Positions 17,833 to 27,292 of a stretch of DNA of 64,000 bases are shown here, in pieces. Location of the stretch: positions 1 through 64,000 of the forward strand of contig CAYFOM010000023.1 of NCBI GenBank assembly GCA_964344765.1, in the 5' to 3' direction. Made by a program: the position numbers and the translations under genes. Under the pieces are notes generated by a model. The model was not told the DNA's origin and made no database searches. It saw only the letters and a program-made list of their open reading frames with translations. Position 1 is the stretch's first letter; each line of letters begins with the position of its first letter. Source of the stretch: JACNIZ01 sp964344765. Its GTDB lineage: Bacteria > Planctomycetota > UBA1135.

Positions 17833-19044
17833 CTATGAAAACTGGGAAATTATTTCGCCGCAACCAAGGTGTTTTGCGACGTGCTTAAGTTCCCGTTTTA
17901 CCGCCGCTTCATGGCGCGATTTTTTCCAGCTACTCAACGCTTCCACATCCACTTTGAGTTTTTTGCCCTGAACCTTATGCTTCCAAATGCCGACGACACG
18001 GCCACGGTCGATGACGGTGGCTGCTACATATGCGCCGGCGCGCCAAATGCGTTTGCGATCTGCGTCGTTGGGCACGGTCCAGGATTTATCGGCGTGGCCC
18101 ATCATCATGGAATCCCACAGAGGAAGCATGCGGATCGGCCATTCGCGCATAGACTTAGGTGCGCTTCGGGTCAGTTCATCGGCGTCTTCGGCAAGTCCGA
18201 TCAAGTGTTTGCGTTCGTTGCAATTGATATCGACCAATTCGCTCGTCGCATCGAGTTCGGCAATCCAAGTGCGCGCTTCGCTGACCTTCGCGGCAAAAAA
18301 GTGAGCGACGTCTTTGGGGGTTGCGGGTCCATAAAGTGCGAGATAGCGCCGCGTCATTTCCACGCCGATGCGGAAGATTTGCTGCTCGGCTTTTTTGCCG
18401 GTGGGGCGTTCCGGCCATTGCAATTCCGGGAACCACTGCTTGCGCGACAAATAGGTTTGCTCGGCGCCGATTTTATGACCCAAACATGCATCGCCGTTAA
18501 GCGCAATGCACCACAGCACACGACCGGCGGCGAAACGGAATGCCTGCTCGGGCGCCATGCGATTGGCGACCAGGTGTTCTTCGACCACCTTCATGTACTT
18601 TGGCGGGATCATGCCTTCCAAGTTGGCGCGCGTCCACGCTTCGTCGGTGTTGTCGAGCAGCTTGCGCACCTTGTTGACTGTCGCGGTCGGCGGAATCGCA
18701 CCGCGTCGGCCGCCGGGTGACCATCGATCGCGCACGATGTTGACGTCGCTCCAATCGGCGGCGGCGTCGTAAAGGTGCAGTGTGCCGCGTTGACCCCAAG
18801 TGCGCACCAGGGTGCGGGGTGCATCGGTGATGCGGGCGTGCACTTCGGCAGCGGTGGGGCGATCGGCGGTGCGCTGACTCAAAGCCAGCAACGCCGGAGC
18901 AATTTGCTGAGCTTGCGCACCGATCATGTCGCGCGCCGCCGCTACGACATCAGGGGCTCCGGGACCGGCGAGGTGACCGCGGCGGGCGCGGAAGTACAAC
19001 ACCTGATCCTCGCTAAGGCGCAATGCTGAGGGGCTGGCTGCCAT
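17833..19044 (-). CDS. AlkZ-like winged-helix DNA glycosylase (HTH_42 family)
   Basis: This 403-residue protein matches the winged-helix HTH_42 (DUF1006) family. Residues 42-47 read G-A-Q-A-Q-Q, which fits the catalytic Q-x-Q motif of the AlkZ glycosylases (Q44 and Q46). Conserved features include the R-T-W-G-Q-R-G-T-L-H segment and a late D-R-G-R-V-V-G-I-W motif. AlkZ-type enzymes unhook DNA crosslinks in Streptomyces; activity here is inferred. The gene is divergent from the one at 19075 with a 30-base gap. It is not in an obvious repair operon. Confidence 0.75.
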   Translation of the reverse strand: MAASPSALRLSEDQVLYFRARRGHLAGPGAPDVVAAARDMIGAQAQQIAPALLALSQRTADRPTAAEVHARITDAPRTLVRTWGQRGTLHLYDAAADWSDVNIVRDRWSPGGRRGAIPPTATVNKVRKLLDNTDEAWTRANLEGMIPPKYMKVVEEHLVANRMAPEQAFRFAAGRVLWCIALNGDACLGHKIGAEQTYLSRKQWFPELQWPERPTGKKAEQQIFRIGVEMTRRYLALYGPATPKDVAHFFAAKVSEARTWIAELDATSELVDINCNERKHLIGLAEDADELTRSAPKSMREWPIRMLPLWDSMMMGHADKSWTVPNDADRKRIWRAGAYVAATVIDRGRVVGIWKHKVQGKKLKVDVEALSSWKKSRHEAAVKRELKHVAKHLGCGEIISQFS

Positions 19045-19074
19045 GAGTGGATCATACTCGCGTAGGATGGAGCG

Positions 19075-21018
19075 ATGGTTTGTCGCACCATGCTTTCAAC
19101 TTTGACGATGACCGCGCTGGCCGCCGCAGCGGTCGCTGGCCAATCGGTGGATCCGTCGCCGTCGGTTTCGATCGATTCACTATGCCAGCAGTTTTCCGAG
19201 TTTGATTTCAACGGCGACGGCTTGAATGAAATCCAGCGCATGGAAGCGCTTTACGCCGAAACTCCTGCGGAGGCGGCTGGACGGGTTTTGGTATTGGTTG
19301 AATCACGATTGCTGCAGCCTCTGACCGCAAATCCAAACGGCTTTGACGATGACCTTTGCCCGCAGTTGAATCAATTGATCGCAGATTTGGCGGCTGAGGG
19401 GTGGTTGGCGGATTTGGTCGAGGTGGAATTGCCTCATCACGATCAACATCAAGACGGTTTACACGTGCTCGCGCTGCGTGAATTCTTTCGTGCGGTGAAT
19501 GCATGGACCGATGCGGCGGAAGGCGTGGATCATCAAATCCCTCCGCTGAGAGGGGCGATCCTGATCGGGCGTTTTCCCGACGCCTATCTGGTGCGTACTT
19601 GCAACTGGCGTAAAAAGGGAAAGATCACTCTCCACAACAAAACGCCGGATAAGCAAACCTTCGACAATATTCCATACCTGCGGCGCGTGCCGGAATGCGT
19701 CGCCAAGCGCGCCGACATTGTGCTCGGTGATTTAGACGGGAATTGGGAAAAGCTGTATGTGCAACCGCGCGTCCGGCTGGCGAGCACGATTGCGGTTTAC
19801 CCTGATGGCATTCCGGCGAATGGTGGGGTGACTTCGGCTTTGGAGCAGAGCAGTGTGAGTTTCGAAGATTTCTTTCACATTTCCGATGGGCGATTGGAGG
19901 TGGCGAAGGTGGAGAAGAGTGATCAATGGATGGTGACCTTGTTCGACCGCCAGGCCGATTTGGAATGCTCGCCGACGGATTTGCAGCAACCCAATCGCAT
20001 CGCGCGGCCCGAGATTTGGATTTCGCGTATCGATGCTCGCGGCTCGGCTTACTCGCCGTCCGAAACTGTGAAAGATATACACGGCAAGTCTTTGCTCGAC
20101 GAAAACGGTCAGCCTCAGGCGTTGGAGTTCGAAAACGAAAAAGAGGTTCCGGGTTGGAATTCTAAGGTGTGGTCCGAGGATCCGGTTTTGGAGCGGCGGT
20201 TGATCCGCGAGTATCTGAACCGCAATCATCAATACCGCACCGCCGCTGCGCCGATCGCTTTTCATCCGGCGTCGATCGCGCATGACTTGGGTTCGGGCTA
20301 CAGTGCCATTCAAAGTGCATCGTCGGCCTGGTCGCCCCAATCCGAACGCAGCAAAGGCGCGCAAATGCTGGCCGACGTTAAAGGCAAGCCGGATTTGTTG
20401 CGCTTCGTGCAATGGATGAATGAGCCTGCAGTTTTGCGTACCGTGCGCGCACACAGCGATCCTTGGGGCAGCGTGTTTGAAAAAACCGACACCGCCAAAC
20501 TCGATGAAATGGTGGTTTCGGCGGAGTTAACCTCGCCGATGAATTGGACGCGTCACGGCAACAAGCTGGTGCCGTCGCTGCAATCCGCTTGCGCCAAGGG
20601 CAAATTGGATTTCTACTTACTTCGCTCGCTTTGGCAATCTGGAACATTGCCTCCGCATCCGTCGATCTATCTGCACACCGGTTGCGACATCACCACGCCG
20701 CCTGGTGCTCACAATCAACCATTCCATAATTCCGCCTACGCTCGCCGCGCAGGTGGAGCCGCGTTGATGTTTTTCGGTCGCGGCCTGGCATTAATCGGCC
20801 GAGCCAAGGTCTTCTATGACGAACCCAAAGGCTTCAGTTCCACCCTCGCTGCTGGTGGTAGCTTGGGCGACACGTGGACGCAATACTTCGAACTAGAATC
20901 GCGCGCCGAAACTTGGGGTGAAGCCGGCGGTGACATCGGGCGCAAACGTAGCTACTTTTGGAGTGTGCTCGGCGATTGCACGCTGCGTTTGAATCCGGGG
21001 CTTGCTACTCATCAATGA
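19075..21018 (+). CDS. Secreted protein, possible caspase/gingipain-fold peptidase
   Basis: The 647-residue protein has a signal peptide ending near V-A-G-Q. A G-G-A-T-G-G-A-G stretch gives a Shine-Dalgarno-like site just before the ATG. An early D-F-N-G-D-G-L-N-E stretch (residues 42-50) looks like a single calcium loop. The segment R-G-A-I-L-I-G-R-F-P then A-D-I-V-L-G-D-L-D-G and P-E-I-W-I-S-R-I-D-A-R-G resembles gingipain/C25-like domains, where I-G-R-x-P and a D-x-x-Y/F pattern recur. Candidate catalytic residues are H460 (A-H-S-D-P-W-G-S) and C537 (H-T-G-C-D-I-T-T-P). This assignment is inference; an unrelated secreted protein is possible. Confidence 0.5.
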   Translation: MVCRTMLSTLTMTALAAAAVAGQSVDPSPSVSIDSLCQQFSEFDFNGDGLNEIQRMEALYAETPAEAAGRVLVLVESRLLQPLTANPNGFDDDLCPQLNQLIADLAAEGWLADLVEVELPHHDQHQDGLHVLALREFFRAVNAWTDAAEGVDHQIPPLRGAILIGRFPDAYLVRTCNWRKKGKITLHNKTPDKQTFDNIPYLRRVPECVAKRADIVLGDLDGNWEKLYVQPRVRLASTIAVYPDGIPANGGVTSALEQSSVSFEDFFHISDGRLEVAKVEKSDQWMVTLFDRQADLECSPTDLQQPNRIARPEIWISRIDARGSAYSPSETVKDIHGKSLLDENGQPQALEFENEKEVPGWNSKVWSEDPVLERRLIREYLNRNHQYRTAAAPIAFHPASIAHDLGSGYSAIQSASSAWSPQSERSKGAQMLADVKGKPDLLRFVQWMNEPAVLRTVRAHSDPWGSVFEKTDTAKLDEMVVSAELTSPMNWTRHGNKLVPSLQSACAKGKLDFYLLRSLWQSGTLPPHPSIYLHTGCDITTPPGAHNQPFHNSAYARRAGGAALMFFGRGLALIGRAKVFYDEPKGFSSTLAAGGSLGDTWTQYFELESRAETWGEAGGDIGRKRSYFWSVLGDCTLRLNPGLATHQ

Positions 21019-21035
21019 TGAGCTTGGAGAGGGAA

Positions 21036-22688
21036 TTAAGGCATAACCGTAATCTTGCGCGCAGCTGAGCTGAATTCCGGCAAACCGCCGGGCGTCATTG
21101 CAATGCCGGCGATCCAAACTTCATAACCGACTAGCCACGACGGCAGCCCCGGAGCAAAAGTCATGCTGCCCGAGGCCATTCCCTGGCTGTCCAATGTTCC
21201 CTGAAGTTGCGATGTGGAGTTGCCAGGATAAATCCCGTGGTAGCTGTCGATGCCGAGTTGATCCAACGCCAACGGAATCCATACGCCGTGTAGCGTCGGG
21301 CCGATTCCATGATCGGAAAGCAGCGTTCGGTACTCCATACCTGCAGCGGCATCCGAGAAATCGAAATGCACTTCAACAACTCCGCCATGATTAGCGGATA
21401 GCTCGTCGCTATTGATGCGAATCATCGGCAGACGCTCCAACACCACAACCCCGCCACTAAAGGAAAGGTGGTCGGAGTAACTAGGCGCACCAACGAGGAA
21501 TTCGCTGTAGCCGTTGCCATCCCGGTCGCCCAAATGGACCATGGACTCCGCAAACCTAGATCCTGAAGCGACCCGGATCTCGGCCAAGTAGTCGCCATCT
21601 TTGCCGGAGTAAAAACGAATTTGATCCGACGGAAACCAACTACCGGTAACCACGCTGATGGCGATGTCGCCATATCCATCCTCATTCAAATCACCGGCCG
21701 AGGCGATCGCAGCACCAAAGTTATCGGAGTTGGAACTCCAGCCATAAATGGAGCGCAGCGATCCGGATTGGCCGTCGAACAATAGCACGCGGTTGCTGCT
21801 CGATAAGGAACCATTGCAGACGAGCAAGTCATCGGCGCCGTCGCCATCGGTGTCGCCGGCCGACGCCATCGTCAGGCCGAGCCACGAATCGGCGTGGTAG
21901 GCGCCCAACTCATACAGCAGGGTCTTGCTTTGTCCGGAGTATACGAAAACTCGTCCGTCGCCATTGCTGCCGACGCCTTGCGCCCATGGGTCTGCGATCA
22001 TCAGGTCGGATACGCCATCCATGTCGACATCACCTGCTAAGGCAATACTGCGGCCAAATTGATCCGCGCCAGTGGGGGCGTTGAATTTTTTGATCAGCGA
22101 GAAATCGCTGCCGGAGAAAACTTTGACGGTGGCACCGGAGGCGTCGTCGAAAAAAGCAAAATCCGGGACTCCATCACTATTCCAATCGCCGGTTCCGCAT
22201 ACGGCCGCGCCGAGGTCATTGCCGACGTTGTTGCCAAGCTTCTCGAATAGAATCGCGCCGTCGATACCGGAGTAAACCACAACGCGACCAGCGCGGCTGG
22301 CATGTCCGTTTTCATTCGGAAGTCCAACGACAAAGTCCGCCGCGCCGTCACCGTTGACGTCTCCGATTCCGTCCATGGACGAGTCCAAGTAATCAAAGTC
22401 GGTCAACTTATAAAGCAAGCTGCCGTCGGCGCCGGAGCGGATATGCAGCGAGCCGTCACGCAAACTGGCGGCGTCTTGATCCTGATACGAGTGGATCAGA
22501 ACCTCGGCTAAACCGTCGCCGTCGACGTCGCCAATCTCGGCGAGGCCATAACCCAAAAAAGCGGACGACCAGGCGCCTTCGATTTGCCAGTGTGTGATGA
22601 CTTCGCCGCCGGATTGTGCGGCGGATGGAAAGGTCAAAGTCAACAGCGCAAAAAGAGAGAGCGTGCGGGAGGTGAGAGGAGAATTCAT
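21036..22688 (-). CDS. Secreted FG-GAP seven-bladed propeller protein (paralogue E)
   Basis: The ATG at 22688 gives 550 residues; a TTG at 22706 would add six. The signal peptide ends near P-S-A-A-Q. Seven repeats are visible, for example DVDGDGLAEVLIHS, DTDGDGADDLLVCN and DRDGNGYSEFLVGA. The C-terminal module shows L-S-A-N-H-G-G, Y-R-T-L-L-S-D-H-G-I-G-P-T, I-P-L-A-L-D and G-I-Y-P-G. It converges on the peptidase-like gene at 19075 with 17 bases between. Confidence 0.85.
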   Translation of the reverse strand: MNSPLTSRTLSLFALLTLTFPSAAQSGGEVITHWQIEGAWSSAFLGYGLAEIGDVDGDGLAEVLIHSYQDQDAASLRDGSLHIRSGADGSLLYKLTDFDYLDSSMDGIGDVNGDGAADFVVGLPNENGHASRAGRVVVYSGIDGAILFEKLGNNVGNDLGAAVCGTGDWNSDGVPDFAFFDDASGATVKVFSGSDFSLIKKFNAPTGADQFGRSIALAGDVDMDGVSDLMIADPWAQGVGSNGDGRVFVYSGQSKTLLYELGAYHADSWLGLTMASAGDTDGDGADDLLVCNGSLSSSNRVLLFDGQSGSLRSIYGWSSNSDNFGAAIASAGDLNEDGYGDIAISVVTGSWFPSDQIRFYSGKDGDYLAEIRVASGSRFAESMVHLGDRDGNGYSEFLVGAPSYSDHLSFSGGVVVLERLPMIRINSDELSANHGGVVEVHFDFSDAAAGMEYRTLLSDHGIGPTLHGVWIPLALDQLGIDSYHGIYPGNSTSQLQGTLDSQGMASGSMTFAPGLPSWLVGYEVWIAGIAMTPGGLPEFSSAARKITVMP

Positions 22689-22793
22689 AAAAGTGTTGAA
22701 TGACAAGCGCGAAATAGAGCCCGCGCGACCGGCCGATCATAACAAAGCGCGGAAATTTCTCCTGATGAGTCTGTGCGCTGGCAACATAGTTTC

Positions 22794-24674
22794 ATGCTCC
22801 TCCAAATCGCCCTCGCCTTGTTGCTCGCTCAGGAGCCTGTCGACGTGTTTCTACTCGGCGGCCAATCCAATATGCAGGGTGGCGGTAAGGTCGCTGAGCT
22901 GCCGACGGAATGGCAGCAGCCGTTGTCGGGTGTTTATTTTTGGAATGGCGACGGCTTTGAAGTCTTGGATCCGGTCCAAACCAAAATCGGTGGGCGGGTC
23001 GGTGACTTTGGTCCGGAGTTGGGTTTTGCCCGGCGATTGCGCGAGCTGGGGTGGAAGCAGGATTTATACCTGGTGAAGTTTCACCGCAGCGGTCAGCCGT
23101 TGCATTTCAGTTTGAGCAATAACAAATGGTTGGGGCCGGATCCTGGACCTGATCGCGCGACTTTTTATCCGGGAGAAGCCGACGGGGATCCAAATGTGGG
23201 CAAGCATTATTTGGCGTGGCGAGCGGACTGTGTGAAAGCGTTGTCGGCGCTTCGCGCGGATGGCAAAACCGCCAAGTTGCGCGGGATCTTATGGATGCAA
23301 GGCGAAGCCGATGCCAAGTTCGAACAGTCGGCAGTGAATTACGCCGCGAGTTTGAGGCAGCTGCGGTCGCGTTTGCTCGAGGATTTGTCGGCGGTCGAAA
23401 TTGCTCAAGCTGGGGAGCAAACAAAGGCTACATCCATAGCGCCGGGTTCTTATCAGCCACTTTTGCCATTTGTTTACGGCCAAGTCCTGCCGTATGCGCC
23501 GCCGGCCAAACGATTCACTCATCGTGATGAGTTGCGCGCGCAAATGGCGGCGTTGGATTGGCGATCCGGCCACGCCGAGGCTACTTCTGGAATGGTCATG
23601 GTGCCTACGGAAGGCATGGATCTGAAAAAGGACACAGTGCACTACAACACTCGCGGTCAGCAATTACTTGGCAGTGCTTTTGCCGACGCGATGGCGTCGG
23701 AACTTTCGCGCACACCTGAGGCGTTGGCTGATGAATGGGAGTTGCATGGCATCGTCGTCAACGAACCCGGTTATCACGTTTGGGGATGTAGTCCGGTGAT
23801 GGGCGACGACGGCCGCGTGCATTTGTTTGCTGCGCGGTGGCCGGTTGAGGCTCAGTTCGTTCCGGGTTGGCATACCGCGTGTGAGATTGCGCGCTATGTA
23901 GGGCCGGGCCCGCGCGGACCATTTGAGTTCGCCGAGGTTGTGTTGCAGGGAAGTGGCGACGGTTGGAACAAACAAGGCATTCACAATCCGAGCATTCGCA
24001 AAGTGGGTGATCGCTATGCGTTGCTGTACATCGCCAACACCGGTGAAGATTTCCCGGCAAGTCAAACCATCGGCATGATGGTTGCGGATGATGTCGAAGG
24101 CCCGTGGAAGGACTTGGGTCAGGTTTTGACGCCGCCTTCGAACGACAAAATTTGGTGCAAAGATAGTGGCTGCGGCGTCAACAATCCGTCGCTGCTGCCG
24201 ATGCCGGATGGCCGCTACTTTTTGTACTTCAAATCCAAACCCGGTCGCCGCGGAGGCGTGAAGATGGGTGTGGCCATCGCCGATCGACTGACGGGTCCGT
24301 ACATCATTCAACCGCAACCGATCACCGCCAACGATCGCACCATCGAAGACGGCTACGCTTTTCATTGGCGCGGTCAGGTTTGTTTGCTGACCACCGACAA
24401 CCACGGCATGATCGAAAAAGGTGGCGGCTTATTGTGGACATCAGACAATGGAATCCAATTCCAACCAAAACCAATGAAAGGCTTCCACCATTTCAGACGC
24501 CACTACCTAAATGATCGCGTGCCCGACGGCGTGCGTCATCATTACACCCGCTACTTCAAATTCGAACGTCCGCAACTACTCATGGTGGACGGCGAACCCA
24601 AATATTTATACGTGCCCTCCGGCACGGCAACCGATGGATCGGATGGAACGAATAACTACTTGCTCTATCGCTAA
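22794..24674 (+). CDS. Sialate-O-acetylesterase-like (SASA/CE6) domain fused to GH43-like propeller
   Basis: The ATG at 22794 gives 626 residues and a signal peptide ending near L-L-L-A-Q; the GTG at 22773 would add a polar extension. The esterase part has the SGNH Ser in G-G-Q-S-N-M (S25), the W-M-Q-G-E-A-D block and D280-x-x-H283, all expected for SASA carbohydrate esterases. From about residue 325 on, the protein resembles GH43-like five-bladed propellers (G-C-S-P-V, H-N-P-S-I, N-N-P-S-L and a late E-D-G-Y-A-F). Such a fusion suggests removal of acetyl groups and side chains from a polysaccharide outside the cell. The glycan is unknown and the hydrolase residues of the second domain were not proven. 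Confidence 0.75.
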   Translation: MLLQIALALLLAQEPVDVFLLGGQSNMQGGGKVAELPTEWQQPLSGVYFWNGDGFEVLDPVQTKIGGRVGDFGPELGFARRLRELGWKQDLYLVKFHRSGQPLHFSLSNNKWLGPDPGPDRATFYPGEADGDPNVGKHYLAWRADCVKALSALRADGKTAKLRGILWMQGEADAKFEQSAVNYAASLRQLRSRLLEDLSAVEIAQAGEQTKATSIAPGSYQPLLPFVYGQVLPYAPPAKRFTHRDELRAQMAALDWRSGHAEATSGMVMVPTEGMDLKKDTVHYNTRGQQLLGSAFADAMASELSRTPEALADEWELHGIVVNEPGYHVWGCSPVMGDDGRVHLFAARWPVEAQFVPGWHTACEIARYVGPGPRGPFEFAEVVLQGSGDGWNKQGIHNPSIRKVGDRYALLYIANTGEDFPASQTIGMMVADDVEGPWKDLGQVLTPPSNDKIWCKDSGCGVNNPSLLPMPDGRYFLYFKSKPGRRGGVKMGVAIADRLTGPYIIQPQPITANDRTIEDGYAFHWRGQVCLLTTDNHGMIEKGGGLLWTSDNGIQFQPKPMKGFHHFRRHYLNDRVPDGVRHHYTRYFKFERPQLLMVDGEPKYLYVPSGTATDGSDGTNNYLLYR

Positions 24675-24700
24675 CGGATTTCGCTAGATTGGAACGCGCA

Positions 24701-25519
24701 ATGGTAAATCACGAAGCCACAGTCAAGGTTGAATGCACAGGTGCTATCGCAGAAGTTTCGCTGAACCGAACGCGCAAGGCCAACGCGCTTAATGCCGAAA
24801 TGGCCCAAGAGTTGATCGAAACTTTTCAATCCCTGGATCAACAGCACAACGTGCGGGCAATCGTCTTAAGTGGCAGCGGTGCGTTCTTTTCGTCCGGCAT
24901 TGACTTGAACTATCTGCGCGAGATACAGGCGAAAGTAATGAATGCGGCGCAAGAACGTCGGCCGCAGGTGATGCGCGATATCATTTTGCAGTTGCAGCGC
25001 GTGACGCAAGCGGTGGAAGAATGCCGCAAGCCGGTGATTGCCAAGATCGACGGAATTTGCTTTGGCTTTGGGTTGGACTTGGCGGCAGCTTGTGATTTGC
25101 GGTTGTGCAGCAAGCGCGCGCGCATGTCGGTGAAGGAAGTGGATTTGGCAATCGTTGCTGATCTTGGATCCTTGCAACGCCTTCCCGGAATCATTGGCGA
25201 AGGTCGCGCGCGCGAGCTGGCGTTCACTGGGCGTGATTTTTTCGGGGAAGAGGCGGCGGCGATTGGTTTTGCCAATCAATGCCATGCAAACACCGATGAA
25301 TTGGATCAAGCCGCAAACAAACTCGCGGAACAGCTCGCGGCAAAATCACCCCACACCCTGCGCGGCATCAAGCAATCGATGAATTACAGCCGCGACCATT
25401 CCGTCGCCGAAGGCTTGGCCCACATTGCCGACGCCAACGCATACGCTCTCATGCACTCCGATCTGCAAGAGGCCGTCGCAGCCTTTCTAGAAAAGCGCTC
25501 TCCCTTGTTCAAAGACTGA
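24701..25519 (+). CDS. Enoyl-CoA hydratase/isomerase family protein
   Basis: The protein has 272 residues from the ATG at 24701, 26 bases after the preceding gene; a TTG at 24689 is in frame. It has the crotonase fold signature: S-L-N-R-T-R-K-A-N-A-L near residue 22, the oxyanion motif G-S-G-A-F-F-S-S-G-I-D-L, and K-P-V-I-A-K-I-D-G-I-C-F-G-F-G-L-D-L. E-V-D-L-A-I-V-A-D follows, where delta3,5-delta2,4-dienoyl-CoA isomerase relatives have a catalytic Asp. That makes a dienoyl-CoA isomerase-like role worth considering. No beta-oxidation partners are adjacent. Confidence 0.8.
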   Translation: MVNHEATVKVECTGAIAEVSLNRTRKANALNAEMAQELIETFQSLDQQHNVRAIVLSGSGAFFSSGIDLNYLREIQAKVMNAAQERRPQVMRDIILQLQRVTQAVEECRKPVIAKIDGICFGFGLDLAAACDLRLCSKRARMSVKEVDLAIVADLGSLQRLPGIIGEGRARELAFTGRDFFGEEAAAIGFANQCHANTDELDQAANKLAEQLAAKSPHTLRGIKQSMNYSRDHSVAEGLAHIADANAYALMHSDLQEAVAAFLEKRSPLFKD

Positions 25520-25607
25520 TTCGCGGAAGACTCATGCCAAATATTCCTTAAATTTAGCCATTGCGGAATTTCTTTGTCCCGCATTGGCAAAATCCTCGTT
25601 GGTGGAA

Positions 25608-27218
25608 ATGATGAAACATTTCTTGATCCCCACCACGATTCTCAGCGCTGTAATTGCGCTTCCTCTCACTGCCCAAGCAACCACTTTCACGCTTGCCGGT
25701 GCTCAAGTCATGGAGCACTGGGCAACCGCTCAAGATCCAGCGAACACCGGTTGGTATGGATACAGCGGCACCGTCGAAATCCGCGATGACTTCGCATTGA
25801 TTGGCGACGCCGGCCTGAACAGTTACCGCGGTGGCGTCGAGGTTCTCATTCCGGACGGCGCGGATCAATGGATCTCGTATGCCACCATCCAAGACCCTAA
25901 CGGCAACACCGGCGACAGTTTTGGATCCGCGGTCGCCAGTGACGGTCGATTTGTCATTGTCGGCGCACCTTTCGGCGATGATCTGGTTAGTGGAAACACC
26001 GACGTAGGCGCGGTTTTGGTTTACGATATCACTCGTCCCACAGCTCCAGGGATGCGCTTGCCCATCCCGGCGTCGTCGCTGAGCAATGACGAGTTTGGCG
26101 CTTCCGTGGACATCGTCGATGCCGACATTCCGCTGGCGATCGTCGGCGCCCCAAGCAACGACATCAATGCTCACAATGCAGGTGCCGCTTTCATTTTCTA
26201 TTTTGCCGGCGGCCAATGGCATCATCACTTCACAATTTTGGCGCCGACCACGCAAACCGAAAGATTTGGTTTCGATGTCGCCATCACCGCCAATCCCAAT
26301 GCGCCGGGTGGATTTGAGGTCGTAATCGGCGCGCCTTATGCCGCAGGCAATCTCGGTAAAGCATACTTCTACAACCTAAATCCGCAGTGGTCGTGGAACT
26401 GGAATGCAGTGCTTACCGGCGTCAACAGCACGAATGGACCCAGCTTTGGCACTAGCGTTGAAATCGATGGCGACTTTGCCGTAATCGGGAGTCCTGCAGA
26501 ATCATTCGGCAGCGCAACTGGATATGGAGCCGCGTTTGTTTATAAGCGTGGTGCAAGCGGATGGCCGTCGGTTTCCAACTATGACTACCGGGCCGAAGGC
26601 ACAAGTACTTCCGGCAATTTCGGCGTAGACGTGGACCTGGTCAGGACTGGCGCCGAGTCCTTGCGCATGGTTGTGGGTGGGCCGTACCTTGATGTCCACG
26701 GAAACGGTTCGGGTGCTGCAGTTGTGTTTGATAGATCCGCTCCGGGGAACTGGACGCGCACCGAAATTGGGCCGGTATTGCATGGTGCGTATTCGCGTTT
26801 TGGTGCCGGAGTTTCCATCAACGTTGGCCAAACCAAAACTACTGTGCTTGGCAGTAGCAGCCAGAACGACTACGCCCAAATTTTCGACGTGGATCGCAGC
26901 ATCACCGATTTCACCGGAATGCCTCACATCACGTCAACCGTGGTGCCGACCCAATATCAGTTTCAATCCTTCTCGGTGGACGCGGCCCACACCATAGACT
27001 TCATTGTCGGTACGGTGCCAGGGAATGCGTATTACAAGGGAGTGCGCACCGCCTTTGCCAACCCGCAATTGCTGGCTTCCGACGCCCCCGACGCGTGGGG
27101 GGAATGCTCGGTCGTCGCCGATATCGGCTGGATTAACGGTCCATTTGGCGTGCAAGCCATCGAGATCGACGCGGCCAATCAGGGCGTCGACACGCCCAGC
27201 TATCCGGTCATGTTCTGA
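25608..27218 (+). CDS. Divergent FG-GAP/integrin-like propeller protein (paralogue F)
   Basis: The protein has 536 residues from the ATG at 25608 (a second ATG is at 25611; TTG at 25584 is less likely). A signal peptide ends near L-T-A-Q-A. It has about seven repeats of the form F-G-x-x-V-x-x-x-x-x-x-x-V-I-G-A-P, for example R-F-V-I-V-G-A-P and L-A-I-V-G-A-P. Unlike the others it lacks the D-x-D-x-D-G calcium loops and lacks the shared C-terminal module. The end looks like a separate beta domain. A terminator-like hairpin follows. It could have been acquired separately from the paralogues. Confidence 0.75.
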   Translation: MMKHFLIPTTILSAVIALPLTAQATTFTLAGAQVMEHWATAQDPANTGWYGYSGTVEIRDDFALIGDAGLNSYRGGVEVLIPDGADQWISYATIQDPNGNTGDSFGSAVASDGRFVIVGAPFGDDLVSGNTDVGAVLVYDITRPTAPGMRLPIPASSLSNDEFGASVDIVDADIPLAIVGAPSNDINAHNAGAAFIFYFAGGQWHHHFTILAPTTQTERFGFDVAITANPNAPGGFEVVIGAPYAAGNLGKAYFYNLNPQWSWNWNAVLTGVNSTNGPSFGTSVEIDGDFAVIGSPAESFGSATGYGAAFVYKRGASGWPSVSNYDYRAEGTSTSGNFGVDVDLVRTGAESLRMVVGGPYLDVHGNGSGAAVVFDRSAPGNWTRTEIGPVLHGAYSRFGAGVSINVGQTKTTVLGSSSQNDYAQIFDVDRSITDFTGMPHITSTVVPTQYQFQSFSVDAAHTIDFIVGTVPGNAYYKGVRTAFANPQLLASDAPDAWGECSVVADIGWINGPFGVQAIEIDAANQGVDTPSYPVMF

Positions 27219-27238
27219 GCACATCCGACCGATACAGA

Positions 27239-27279
27239 AACGAAGCCTTGTTTAACCGGCAGGGCTTCGTTGTTATTTT
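27239..27279 (+). terminator. Probable Rho-independent terminator after paralogue F
   Basis: AACGAAGCC (27239-27247) pairs with GGCTTCGTT (27263-27271) around a 15-base loop, followed by GTTATTTT. The stem is solid, but the T-run is interrupted and the loop is long. Confidence 0.6.
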
Positions 27280-27292
27280 GGAAGCGGTAGAG

